NCBI RefSeq assembly: GCF_900605495.1
Contig: NZ_LR027603.1
Coordinates: 807,997-871,996 of the forward strand
DNA: 64,000 nt
Source of the DNA: Bacilliculturomica massiliensis
Lineage (GTDB): Bacteria > Bacillota > Clostridia > Peptostreptococcales > Anaerovoracaceae
Direction: 5' to 3'
The first letter of the stretch is position 1. Each line of letters opens with the position of its first letter. A program made the position numbers and the translations under genes. Positions 34,721-43,149 of this stretch are shown piece by piece. Under the pieces are notes generated by a model. That model was given only the letters and a program-made list of their open reading frames with translations, was not told the DNA's origin and ran no database searches.

Positions 34721-34740
34721 GTGAGAGGGAGGAAATTAGA

Positions 34741-35541
34741 ATGAGAATTATTGTTTGCGCAAAGCAAGTTCCTGATACAAGTGAAGTTAAGATCGATCCG
34801 GTAAAGCACACCATCATCAGAGAAGGTGTTCCCAGCATTCTGAATCCGGACGACGCCAATGCACTGGAAGAAGCCCTGAAGATCAAAGACCAGTATCCCG
34901 ATACGGTCATCTCCGTCGTCACCATGGGACCTCCGCAGGCGAAAGATATGCTGATCGAGTGTCTGGCGATGGGAGCCGACGAGGGCGTACTGCTGTCTGA
35001 CAGAGCCGTAGGCGGTTCCGACACATGGGCCACCTCCAACGCGCTGTCCGCAGCGATCAAAAAGATGGGTCACTACGACCTGATCTTCGCCGGACGTCAG
35101 GCTATCGACGGAGACACCGCGCAGGTCGGTCCGCAGATCGCTGAAAAGCTGAACTTACCCCAGGTTACATATGTAACCGAGTTCGCTATCGACGACAACA
35201 TGAAGGATATTACCGTCAAGAGATCTCTGGAAGACGGATATGAAGAAATCAAGATCCAGACCCCCTGTATGCTGACCGCGATCAAAGAACTGAACGCGCC
35301 CAGATACATGAGCGTCAGCGGTATCGTTCACGCCTGCAGCTCCGAGGCCGACATCAAGGTCTGGAACGCCAAGGATGTGGAAGTAGATCTGGATACCGTA
35401 GGTCTGGACGCTTCTCCGACAAACGTATATCGTTCCTTTACTCCGGCGCCGAAGGGCAAGGGAATCATCATTGAAGCCGACGGCGTAAAAGAACAGGCGA
35501 AGGAACTTCTGATCAACCTGAAGTCCAAGCACGTGATCTAG
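34741..35541 (+). CDS. etfB: Electron transfer flavoprotein beta subunit
   Basis: A 266-residue EtfB/FixA-family protein starting MRIIVCAKQVPDTSEVKIDP. The family stretch FAGRQAIDGDTAQVGPQIAE (about 120-139) is complete, which in bifurcating Etfs lies near the NADH-oxidising FAD. It sits 20 bases after the dehydrogenase with a GGGAGGAA site. Confidence 0.95.
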   Translation: MRIIVCAKQVPDTSEVKIDPVKHTIIREGVPSILNPDDANALEEALKIKDQYPDTVISVVTMGPPQAKDMLIECLAMGADEGVLLSDRAVGGSDTWATSNALSAAIKKMGHYDLIFAGRQAIDGDTAQVGPQIAEKLNLPQVTYVTEFAIDDNMKDITVKRSLEDGYEEIKIQTPCMLTAIKELNAPRYMSVSGIVHACSSEADIKVWNAKDVEVDLDTVGLDASPTNVYRSFTPAPKGKGIIIEADGVKEQAKELLINLKSKHVI

Positions 35542-35562
35542 TGAAGAAGGAGGAGTAATAAA

Positions 35563-36870
35563 ATGGCAATCATTGTTAATAAAGAAACCTGCAGGGGATG
35601 TCAAATTTGTGTCAACAAATTTGAGTGCCCGTTTGATGCGATCGAGTTCAACAGCGCCGAGAAGAAGGCGTTTATCAATGAGAAATGTACAGCCTGCAAC
35701 GCCTGCCTGAAGGTCTGCCCGTTCAACGCCTTTGAGAAGACCGGCAGCGACGAGGAAGTAGATCTGTCCGCTTACAAAGACGTTTGGGTATTTGCTGAGC
35801 AGAGAGACGGCAAGCTGATGAACGTGGCGAAAGAGCTGATCGGCGAAGGTCACAGACTGTCCAGAGAGATCAGTGAAGATACCAGCGTCTGCAAGGTCTG
35901 CGCTGTTCTCGTGGGAGACGGCATCGACGGCCTGGCCAAAGAGTGCTTCGAGTATGGAGCCGACGCGGTCTACCTGCTGGAAGATCCGCTGCTGAAGAAC
36001 TTCACCACCGACGGCTACACAAAGGTGATCACCGATGCGGTCCACGAGTACAAGCCGGAGATCGTTATCTACGGCGCGACTCACATCGGCCGCGACCTGG
36101 CTCCCCGTGTGGCTGCCAGACTGAACACCGGTCTGACCGCAGACTGCACCAGACTGGACGTAAAAGTTTCCAGCTACATCGACTATGCGAAGAAGAACAC
36201 CACGCTGGATACTTCCGATCTGGATCCCGAGTCCGATGATAAGGGTCTGAAGCAGACGCGTCCGGCCTTCGGCGGAAACCTGATGGCTACCATCATCTGC
36301 CCGAAGACGAGACCGCAGATGTCCACCGTACGCCCCGGCGTAATGAGCAAGAGAGAGAGAGATCCTCAGGCCACCGGCGATATCATCAAGGTCGATGTTA
36401 AGCTGGCGGAATCCGATATCAGAACCAAGATCGTGGAGATCGTAAAGGCTGCCAAGGAAATGGTATCCCTGACCGACGCCGACATCATCTGCTCCGGCGG
36501 ACGTGGTCTGGGCGGTCCCGAAGGCTTCGAACTGATCCAGAAGTTCGCCGACAAGGTAGGCGGAGTTGTGGGTTCCTCCCGTGCCTGCGTGGATAACGGC
36601 TGGATCGATCACTCTCACCAGGTCGGACAGACCGGAACAACCGTTAAGCCGAAGATCTACTTCGCCTGCGGTATCTCCGGAGCCATCCAGCACCTGGCCG
36701 GAATGCAGAATTCCGAGATCATCGTTGCCATCAACAAAGATCCCGACGCTCCGATCTTCGGCGTTGCCGACTACGGCATCGTGGGCGACCTGTACAAGGT
36801 TATCCCTGAGATCATCGAAGAGTGGGAGAACGCGGAAGCGCTGTTCGACGCTCGTCAGGCCGGCAAATAA
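35563..36870 (+). CDS. etfA: Electron transfer flavoprotein alpha subunit fused to a two-cluster ferredoxin
   Basis: A 435-residue EtfA with an extra N-terminal domain of about 65 residues containing two [4Fe-4S] motifs: [14 protein letters not shown] (third-to-fourth spacing of five instead of three) and [12 protein letters not shown]. The remaining 340 residues are standard EtfA, with the FAD-binding C-terminus including [20 protein letters not shown] and [10 protein letters not shown] (partly quoted). Ferredoxin-fused EtfA is known in the caffeyl-CoA reductase (CarE) and lactate dehydrogenase (LctC) bifurcating systems. The fused clusters probably take the low-potential electron. Last gene of the operon, ended by a strong terminator at 36981. 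Confidence 0.94.
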   Translation: MAIIVNKETCRGCQICVNKFECPFDAIEFNSAEKKAFINEKCTACNACLKVCPFNAFEKTGSDEEVDLSAYKDVWVFAEQRDGKLMNVAKELIGEGHRLSREISEDTSVCKVCAVLVGDGIDGLAKECFEYGADAVYLLEDPLLKNFTTDGYTKVITDAVHEYKPEIVIYGATHIGRDLAPRVAARLNTGLTADCTRLDVKVSSYIDYAKKNTTLDTSDLDPESDDKGLKQTRPAFGGNLMATIICPKTRPQMSTVRPGVMSKRERDPQATGDIIKVDVKLAESDIRTKIVEIVKAAKEMVSLTDADIICSGGRGLGGPEGFELIQKFADKVGGVVGSSRACVDNGWIDHSHQVGQTGTTVKPKIYFACGISGAIQHLAGMQNSEIIVAINKDPDAPIFGVADYGIVGDLYKVIPEIIEEWENAEALFDARQAGK

Positions 36871-36980
36871 AAACCGGCGGTACGGGCGCTGCATCTGCTG
36901 ATGCCGGCGCGGTCCGGCAAAGAGCGGGCAGCCGATGAAAACAAGATAGAATCAAAGGCGGTTGTAAAACAGCCTGAATA

Positions 36981-37023
36981 AAAATTCCCTGGGGCATCTC
37001 TCGATGCCCCAGGGAATTTTTTT
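36981..37023 (+). terminator. Terminator of the dehydrogenase-Etf operon
   Basis: AAAATTCCCTGGGGCATC, four bases, and its exact complement, ending in T7. It is symmetrical enough to work on both strands, so it may also stop the converging MocR transcript. Confidence 0.9.
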
Positions 37024-37069
37024 GGCTGATGTGCGGTTCTGGACGGAAAGACTGTTTTGCCTGCCGGCT

Positions 37070-38485
37070 TCACTGGTTTTCGCGTATGGTATCCGCTAGG
37101 ATCTTCAGGGCCTTTTCGATATTCTTCCGGGAGAGACCCGCGTAGGAAAGACGGATATGATCGCCGGGCTGGGTAGAATAGACTGCCTCAGGGTTGACTA
37201 AGACGCCGCGCTCGATACAGCGATAAAAGAGCCTGGTCATGGAAACTGGCCGGGTGATATGCAGCCAGATATAGATGCCCCCCTGAGGCGCGTCCCACCG
37301 GGCGATGTCCGTAAAGTATTTGTTCAGTATCTCCAGCATAAAGTCCCGCCGGATCTTCATTTCGCGGCGGAGGGAACTCAGGTGCGTTTCGTAAAGCCCC
37401 GTGCGCAGCAGTTCGCTCATAGCCAGCTGGGACAAGGTGCTGGCGCCGGTGTCGACCTGCGTTTTGATATCGGCAAGGCGATCGATCACCTGTTTGGGAC
37501 CCACGATCCAGCCCAGCCGCAGGCCGGGAAAAAGCACCTTGGAGCAGGTTCCGATATATAGTACCAGATCGTTGTCGTCGTAAGCCTTTAACGGCCGGGG
37601 CGCGTCGCTGCCGAAATAGATCTCCCGGTATGAATCATCCTCGATAATGGGCAGTTTTCTGGTCCGGCACAGGGCCATCAATTCCTTTTTCTTTCCTTCA
37701 GTCATTACAGATCCAGTAGGGTTATGCATGTTTGGGATCGTATATAAAATCGAAGCTTTTGTCTGAATATGCGTCTTTTCCAACACGTCCAGTTTTATCC
37801 CCTGATCGTCGATGGGAACTCCGTAGAGCTTCATGCCGGCGGATTGAAATATGTTGACGAAATAGATCCAGGAGGGATTTTCCGTCAGAATGGTGGAGCC
37901 TTTGTGCAAAAGGCCTACTGCGATCAGATAAATGGCCTGCAGCGCCCCGGATACGATCAAAAGCTGATCGGGAACGACCCGAATGCCGCTCTTCTTCAGA
38001 TATTTGCAGAGTTCAACGCGCAGGGAGCAGGTGCCGTTTTGATGTTCATATCCCAGTTTCTCCGCATCTGTCAGGCAGCTTTCAGATATCAGCGTCATCA
38101 CATCTTTCTGAAAGAGTTCCGGAGCGATCTCCGGCCGGCTGAGACAGAGCATGTTTTCCTGATGCTCATAATAATTGATCGCGCGCACGATGTTTTTATT
38201 TGCCTGATAGTTTCCGGCCTGTATGTAAGAGACCCAGTCAGGCGGCGGGGGCGCGTTTCGGGATATGTGGTCGTTTTTCACCGACGTGCCGGATTTTCCT
38301 CTGCTTTCCAGCAGGTCTTCCGCTATCAGTTCGTCCAGAGCTGTAATGATCGTGCTCCTGTTTACATCGAACTGCCTGGCCAGCTGACGCTGAGTGGGAA
38401 TCTTTGCGCCGATGGGAAGCTGACCTGAAGCGATCTGATGGCGAAGGAAATCGCGGATCTGTACATAAAGGGGAGTGGGACTCAT
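37070..38485 (-). CDS. MocR-type (GntR/aminotransferase fusion) transcriptional regulator
   Basis: A 471-residue protein. An N-terminal winged helix (LYVQIRDFLRHQIASGQLP, then TQRQLARQFDVNRSTIITAL) is followed by a fold-type I aminotransferase domain with the PLP lysine in TCSKVLFPGLRLGW. These regulators bind PLP or PLP-amino acid adducts. ATG 38485 gives the standard N-terminus, MSPTPLYVQI. The frame stays open another 99 codons upstream to 38782 but that part is not family-like. It is divergent from the PLP-lyase gene at 38806 and presumably controls it. Such regulators (PdxR, EnuR, GabR) typically govern a neighbouring amine or amino-acid pathway. Confidence 0.9.
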   Translation of the reverse strand: MSPTPLYVQIRDFLRHQIASGQLPIGAKIPTQRQLARQFDVNRSTIITALDELIAEDLLESRGKSGTSVKNDHISRNAPPPPDWVSYIQAGNYQANKNIVRAINYYEHQENMLCLSRPEIAPELFQKDVMTLISESCLTDAEKLGYEHQNGTCSLRVELCKYLKKSGIRVVPDQLLIVSGALQAIYLIAVGLLHKGSTILTENPSWIYFVNIFQSAGMKLYGVPIDDQGIKLDVLEKTHIQTKASILYTIPNMHNPTGSVMTEGKKKELMALCRTRKLPIIEDDSYREIYFGSDAPRPLKAYDDNDLVLYIGTCSKVLFPGLRLGWIVGPKQVIDRLADIKTQVDTGASTLSQLAMSELLRTGLYETHLSSLRREMKIRRDFMLEILNKYFTDIARWDAPQGGIYIWLHITRPVSMTRLFYRCIERGVLVNPEAVYSTQPGDHIRLSYAGLSRKNIEKALKILADTIRENQ

Positions 38486-38805
38486 TTTATCGGGTTTCCA
38501 GTCCTTGAACACAGGGTACCTCTCATGATTTATGGTTGGGATGGGCGATGCCAAAGCCGTTATTCGTATGGGCATTCTGATTTTCTGGTTGGGTGGTCTA
38601 TTTTTTTCTGGATGAAGACAATCGCCGTAAATGTGGTAAACTGAAAAAAATTCACTTAATGATAACACTGAATGATGCAGATTGACAAGCCGGTTTGAGA
38701 GAAAATCATAACAGTGCAGGCGGCCGCTGCCGTTATGGATGGGAAGAGTGAGACGGAAGTTATCATGGGTGAACTCGCTCATTCGATGTAAAAAGGAGAA
38801 ATGAA
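38486..38805. other. Divergent intergenic region between the MocR gene and its likely target
   Basis: Contains a TTGACA at 38682-38687 on the + strand without a clear -10 partner, and a strong AAAAGGAG before the lyase gene. No clear direct repeats of the MocR operator type could be made out by eye. Confidence 0.35.
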
Positions 38806-39771
38806 ATGAGAAAAATAACCTTTAACGACATTTTAGAAGCGAAAAAAAGAGTGGATGGGATCATCAGAAAAACACCCTTCGAATACTCGCAGGATCTCTC
38901 GGAAATGTTCGATGCGGAAATCTATCTGAAGATGGAATTCCAGCAGAGATCGGGGTCGTTTAAGCTGCGCGGAGCAACGAATAAGATCTCCCTTCTGAGC
39001 GAAACGGAACTGGAGAAGGGAATTATCGCCGCATCTTCCGGCAATCATTCACAGGCCGTCGGTTATGTGGCCAGGGAAATGGGGATAGACGCTCTGATCG
39101 TCCTTCCTGAGAATGCTCCTGTCACCAAGATCGAACGGACGAAGAGATATGGAGCGGCGGTCAAAGTGGCAGGCAGGGATTTCGACGCCTGCGAGGCCGT
39201 CGCTCACGAGATCGAGAGAGAGACGGGAAGGACCTTTGTCCACGCCTTTGCCGACCCCGACACCATGGCAGGGCAGGGTACGCTGGGTTTTGACATGATG
39301 GAGGAACACCCGGATCTGGACATGGTGCTGGTGCCCGTGGGAGGAGGAGGCCTGATGACCGGCGTGGGCACTGCTGTGAAGGCCATGAATCCCAACACCA
39401 GGGTGATCGGCATCCAGACGGAAACATCCAAGCCCTGGGTGGAGGCATTCCGGCATAAAAAATATGTCAAAGTCAGCATCGAAGACTCTCTGGCGGACGG
39501 ACTGCCGGGAGATATTATCGAACCGGAAATGATAGAGGGCTTTAACGCGGTGGTGGACCACATGATCGCCGTTGACGAGGAACCCATAGCAGAGGCTATT
39601 TTCTTCATGCTGGATAAGCACCATCAGGTAGTAGAAGGTTCCGGCGTCGTGGGGATCGCCGCGCTTCTTTCAGGGAAGCTGGACGTAAAGGGAAAAAAAG
39701 TCGGCATCGCGCTCACGGGGTGCAGCTGCGATATGAAGACACTGAAGGAGATCATAAACAAGTACGTATAA
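38806..39771 (+). CDS. Threonine-dehydratase-like PLP lyase
   Basis: A 321-residue fold-type II PLP enzyme. PLP lysine is in RSGSFKLRGA (about K53), the substrate loop is SSGNHSQ and the phosphate loop is PVGGGGLM. It lacks the C-terminal regulatory ACT domain, so it is a catabolic-type or side-chain lyase rather than biosynthetic IlvA. Threonine/serine ammonia-lyase, 3-hydroxyaspartate dehydratase and EutB of ectoine breakdown share this architecture. It is followed 55 bases later by a cyclodeaminase-family gene and faces a MocR regulator; that trio resembles eutB-eutC-enuR. Confidence 0.9.
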   Translation: MRKITFNDILEAKKRVDGIIRKTPFEYSQDLSEMFDAEIYLKMEFQQRSGSFKLRGATNKISLLSETELEKGIIAASSGNHSQAVGYVAREMGIDALIVLPENAPVTKIERTKRYGAAVKVAGRDFDACEAVAHEIERETGRTFVHAFADPDTMAGQGTLGFDMMEEHPDLDMVLVPVGGGGLMTGVGTAVKAMNPNTRVIGIQTETSKPWVEAFRHKKYVKVSIEDSLADGLPGDIIEPEMIEGFNAVVDHMIAVDEEPIAEAIFFMLDKHHQVVEGSGVVGIAALLSGKLDVKGKKVGIALTGCSCDMKTLKEIINKYV

Positions 39772-39826
39772 GAGCGAGTTGGCAGGCGAGCAGACGTCCG
39801 GACTTCGGAAAGGAGAAAAATGTGAG

Positions 39827-40807
39827 ATGGATACAGTATTGCTGAATGCAAAAGAGGTCGAAGGACTGATCTCGATCGAAGATATAGTGGATGCAGTGCG
39901 GGAGGGCTTTAAAGCGTACAGCCAGGGAAAGGTCGCTCAGCCGCCCATCGTGTCCATTGAAACGGACAACGGCGGAGAAGTCGATTTCAAAACAGGCTAT
40001 TCCCGGCAGGAAGAGATCATTGGGTTCAAGATGGCGGGTGGATTCTGGGATAATCCAAAAAAATATGATCTTGCTTCCACGATCGCGATGATCTGTCTGT
40101 TCGATGGGAAAAACGGAGTTCCTATCTGCGTTATGGACGGAACGCTGATCACGGCTTATCGAACGGCGGCCGCAGGCGCCCTGGGGGCCATCTGCCTGGC
40201 GCGAAAGAACTCCAGAAGGGCTGCCGTGATCGGAACAGGCGCCCAGGCGAGAATGCAGATCAGGGCCCTGGAAAAGTTTTTCCCGCTGGAAGAGGTCAGC
40301 GTCTACGGGAGAAGCCGCTGCGAAGCATATGTAGAAGAGATGTCTGCGCTGCTGCCACGGATCGAATTTACCGCAAAGCAAACAGTCAAAGAGGCCGTGG
40401 AGGATGCGGATATCATCGTGACGGCCACGGCCGGCAGACAGGCGCTGGTCATGGATGAATGGATAAAGCCAGGCACTCACATCAATGCGATCGGATGCGA
40501 TATGGAAGGAAAACAGGAACTGGATCCTGAGATATTCCGAAGGGCAAAGGTGGTAAACGACAGCAGGGAGGAGTGTGTGAAACGCGGCGAAACGCAGCAC
40601 GCGTTTAGGAAAGGATATCTTGAAGAAAATGAAATTTACGGTGAGATCGGCGAGATCCTTCTCGGCGAAAAAAAAGGACGAATAAGCGATGAAGAGATCA
40701 CGATCTTTGACGCCACAGGGATGTCTGTACAGGACATCAATTCAGCGCTGTTTCTTTACCGAAAGGCGCTGCGTCAGAATGTGGGCCGTCGTATCGATGT
40801 AATCTAG
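39827..40807 (+). CDS. Ornithine cyclodeaminase / mu-crystallin family protein
   Basis: A 326-residue NAD(P)-binding protein. The Rossmann motif is AAVIGTGAQARMQIRAL (about 130), and a family catalytic Lys/Arg region appears near GFKMAGGFWDNP and ITAYRTAAAGALGA. Members include ornithine cyclodeaminase, alanine dehydrogenase and EutC. The substrate is unassigned. ATG 39827 gives a normal start (MDTVLLNAKEVEGLI); AAAGGAG lies about 11 bases upstream. Probably cotranscribed with the lyase gene, and followed by a strong terminator. Confidence 0.88.
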   Translation: MDTVLLNAKEVEGLISIEDIVDAVREGFKAYSQGKVAQPPIVSIETDNGGEVDFKTGYSRQEEIIGFKMAGGFWDNPKKYDLASTIAMICLFDGKNGVPICVMDGTLITAYRTAAAGALGAICLARKNSRRAAVIGTGAQARMQIRALEKFFPLEEVSVYGRSRCEAYVEEMSALLPRIEFTAKQTVKEAVEDADIIVTATAGRQALVMDEWIKPGTHINAIGCDMEGKQELDPEIFRRAKVVNDSREECVKRGETQHAFRKGYLEENEIYGEIGEILLGEKKGRISDEEITIFDATGMSVQDINSALFLYRKALRQNVGRRIDVI

Positions 40808-40834
40808 AGATTTCCGACCAAAAGGCAAATATGG

Positions 40835-40869
40835 AAACGGTCATGCTGCAGGCATGGCCGTTTTTTTTT
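40835..40869 (+). terminator. Terminator after the cyclodeaminase-family gene
   Basis: AAACGGTCATGC and GCATGGCCGTTT form a 12-bp stem with one G-T pair, ending in T9. Confidence 0.85.
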
Positions 40870-40897
40870 GCAGGAGAAAAAAGGAAGTCCGGCCCAT

Positions 40898-40927
40898 TCA
40901 TGATTTCACAGAGGTCGGGAAATACTA
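40898..40927 (+). promoter_or_regulatory. Putative SigG/SigF-type promoter of the spoVA operon
   Basis: TCATG, 18 bases, AATACTA resembles the forespore consensus (GnATR, 17-18, CATnnTA) with one mismatch per box. It lies about 40 bases upstream of spoVAC. Confidence 0.4.
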
Positions 40928-40965
40928 TCATCAGCGAAGAAAATGACGATATGGAGGGAGTAGAA

Positions 40966-41439
40966 GTGAAGGATAAGGAGAAAGAACAGAGAAAACAGGA
41001 AGAGAAAAAGAAGCAGGCCAAAGAGTATGAACAGTATGTCAAGCAGTTCACGCCCAGCCCGAAATATTTCTCAAACTGCCTGAAGGCGTTTATCGTCGGA
41101 GGGCTGATCTGTGTGGCGGCGTTCTATGTCCAGGGACTTTTCATGGACAGGGGTATGAATGAGAAGGACGCAGGTACGCTGATCACAGTGATTCTGGTTT
41201 GTTCCGCCCAGCTGCTGACAGGTCTGGGCGTCTACGATACGATCGGAAAGTTCGCGGGAGCGGGCTCCATCATACCCATCACGGGATTTGCAAATTCCAT
41301 GGTGGCGCCGGCGATCGAATATAAAAAAGAAGGTATCGTGCTGGGCGTGGGAGCGAAACTGTTCAGCCTGGCCGGACCGGTACTGGTCTGCGGGATCTCC
41401 GCTTCCGTTATCATCGGTATCGTATATTACTTTATATAG
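40966..41439 (+). CDS. spoVAC: Stage V sporulation protein AC
   Basis: A 157-residue inner-spore-membrane protein of the SpoVA dipicolinic-acid channel; SpoVAC is the mechanosensitive subunit in Bacillus. A charged N-terminal stretch (KDKEKEQRKQEEKKKQ) precedes FTPSPKYFSNCLKAFIVGGLIC and about four membrane helices. The GTG at 40966 is chosen because GGAGGGAG lies five bases upstream; an ATG at 40951 inside that region and one at 40831 inside the preceding terminator are less likely. It is translated just ahead of spoVAD. Confidence 0.92.
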   Translation: MKDKEKEQRKQEEKKKQAKEYEQYVKQFTPSPKYFSNCLKAFIVGGLICVAAFYVQGLFMDRGMNEKDAGTLITVILVCSAQLLTGLGVYDTIGKFAGAGSIIPITGFANSMVAPAIEYKKEGIVLGVGAKLFSLAGPVLVCGISASVIIGIVYYFI

Positions 41440-41449
41440 GAGGCGGAAC

Positions 41450-42550
41450 ATGGCAGCGCAGTCAAATAATAAGCAGTCAAATAATAAACAGTCAAATAAT
41501 AAGCGGTCGGACAACAGGACGGGGAAACAGACCTTTGTATTTCACAATCGTCCCAATATCATCGGAGCCGCAGCCGTGGTCGGCGAGAAGGAAGGACAGG
41601 GACCGCTGAGTCAGTGGTTCGATCTGATCCTCGACGACGATACTTACGGGGAAAAGACATGGGAAAAATCGGAGAGCAAGATGTTAAAGAAGGCTATCAC
41701 CATGGCGATGGATAACTCGGGAAAGACAAAGGATCAGATGGACGCCATGCTGAGCGGCGACCTGATCAACCAGCTCATGTCCTCGTCGTTTATGGCCCGG
41801 GATCTGGAGATCCCCTTTCTGGGGATGTACGGGGCCTGCTCCACGATGACAGAATCCCTGACATTAGGGTCTGTTTTAATAGATGGAGGCTACGCGGACA
41901 ACATCGTTGCCGCAGCCTCCAGCCATTATTGTACGGCGGAACGACAATTCCGCATGCCCCTTGAACACGGAAATCAGAGACCGCCGTCAGCCCAATGGAC
42001 GGCAACGGCCTCCGGCGCCATGATCCTGTCCTCCGGTCCCAGGGAGGGCCAGCAGCTCATCGGAGGAAAGCAGGCGCGCAATATCTGCGTCACACACGCC
42101 ACCATCGGCAAGATCGTAGATGCTGGGATCAAAGACGCCAATCAGATGGGCGCGGCCATGGCCCCTGCCACCGTGGACACCATTTATCAGCATATGCAGG
42201 ATACCAACAGGGAGCCTTCCTTTTACGATGTCATTCTGACCGGTGATCTGGGCCATATCGGCAAAAAGATCGCGGTAGACATGCTGCGGAAAAAGGGGAT
42301 GGATCTGGATCCGGTCTACAATGACTGCGGAGCCATGCTGTTCGGCGAAGAACAGGATACCCACAGCGGCGGAAGCGGCTGCGGCTGTTCCGCGTCAGTG
42401 TATGCGGGCAGGATCTTCAAGGAAATGCGCGAGGGAACGATCAAAAACGCGCTTTTGATCTCCACAGGCGCGCTGCTCTCGACGATCAGCTCGCAGCAGG
42501 GAGAATCCATTCCGGGCATTGCCCACGCAGTAGCCCTGCACGCGGAGTAG
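41450..42550 (+). CDS. spoVAD: Stage V sporulation protein AD
   Basis: A 366-residue thiolase-fold protein that binds dipicolinic acid during uptake into the forespore. Conserved FLGMYGACSTMTESL and SSHYCTAERQFRMPLE segments are present. The N-terminus carries three QSNNK repeats coded by 15-bp units (41459-41503) before the family start at TFVFHNRPNIIGAAAVVGE (start); this extension is not typical. AGGAGGCGGAAC precedes ATG 41450. The family keeps a thiolase-like cysteine (GACSTM), but no thiolase activity is known. Confidence 0.95.
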   Translation: MAAQSNNKQSNNKQSNNKRSDNRTGKQTFVFHNRPNIIGAAAVVGEKEGQGPLSQWFDLILDDDTYGEKTWEKSESKMLKKAITMAMDNSGKTKDQMDAMLSGDLINQLMSSSFMARDLEIPFLGMYGACSTMTESLTLGSVLIDGGYADNIVAAASSHYCTAERQFRMPLEHGNQRPPSAQWTATASGAMILSSGPREGQQLIGGKQARNICVTHATIGKIVDAGIKDANQMGAAMAPATVDTIYQHMQDTNREPSFYDVILTGDLGHIGKKIAVDMLRKKGMDLDPVYNDCGAMLFGEEQDTHSGGSGCGCSASVYAGRIFKEMREGTIKNALLISTGALLSTISSQQGESIPGIAHAVALHAE

Positions 42551-42572
42551 AAGGGCTTGAGGAGGTAAAGAT

Positions 42573-42932
42573 ATGATGGATTATATTTGGACTTTTGTGA
42601 TCGGCGGGGCGATCTGCGTCATCGGCCAGATCCTTATGGATACGACGAAATTGACGCCGCCGAGAATACTTGTCATTTTCGTGGTGGCAGGCGCCGTGCT
42701 GCAGGCCTTCGGGCTGTATCAGCCGCTGGTGGATCTGGCAAAGAGCGGCGCTACGGTCCCGCTGCCCGGTTTCGGATACGCTCTTGCCAAGGGAGCGATG
42801 GAGGAGGTCGCTAAAAACGGCTTTATAGGAGCCCTTACCGGCGGGATCACCGCCACAGCCGCCGGCGTCGGCGCTGCCATAGCCTTTGGATATCTGGTGG
42901 CCGCCGTCTTTTCGCCCAAGTCCATCCGATAA
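42573..42932 (+). CDS. spoVAE: Stage V sporulation protein AE
   Basis: A 119-residue membrane protein with about four helices, the third core SpoVA subunit. It matches the family in GGAICVIGQILMDTTKLTPPRILV (start quoted) and the GFGYALAKGAMEE segment. GAGGAGG precedes ATG 42573. spoVAA, AB, AEa and AF are absent here, so this is the minimal three-gene spoVAC-AD-AE arrangement common in Clostridia. A terminator follows. Confidence 0.93.
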   Translation: MMDYIWTFVIGGAICVIGQILMDTTKLTPPRILVIFVVAGAVLQAFGLYQPLVDLAKSGATVPLPGFGYALAKGAMEEVAKNGFIGALTGGITATAAGVGAAIAFGYLVAAVFSPKSIR

Positions 42933-42946
42933 TAGTCTAGTCGCGG

Positions 42947-42974
42947 AAAAGAGAGCCTGCGGGCTCTTTTTTTT
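42947..42974 (+). terminator. Terminator of the spoVA operon
   Basis: Short stem AGAGCC/GGGCTCT followed by T8. Confidence 0.75.
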
Positions 42975-43004
42975 GTTGAATTTTTAGAATTTTCTTGTTT
43001 AAGA

Positions 43005-43033
43005 TTGACAGAAACATGGGAACGTGCTATTTT
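43005..43033 (+). promoter_or_regulatory. Promoter of the enolase/symporter/opine-dehydrogenase operon
   Basis: TTGACA, 17 bases, TATTTT. Confidence 0.7.
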
Positions 43034-43041
43034 AAAAATAG

Positions 43042-43065
43042 GTACTACAATAGTACAGAAGTACT
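43042..43065. promoter_or_regulatory. Candidate GntR (FadR-type) operator
   Basis: Three alternating half sites GTACT, AGTAC, GTACT (43042, 43052, 43061) make two overlapping dyads with spacers of five and four bases, just downstream of the -10 box. GGTACTAC resembles FadR-subfamily sites (GGT-N3-ACC). The regulator is probably the GntR gene at 46963. Confidence 0.5.
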
Positions 43066-43149
43066 TTTGAACCTATCTAACAATAGAAAGGTCATTGGAG
43101 TCAGCTCAAAAAATTGCAGCAGGTTGCAGGCATTTGCCGGGAGGAAGAC

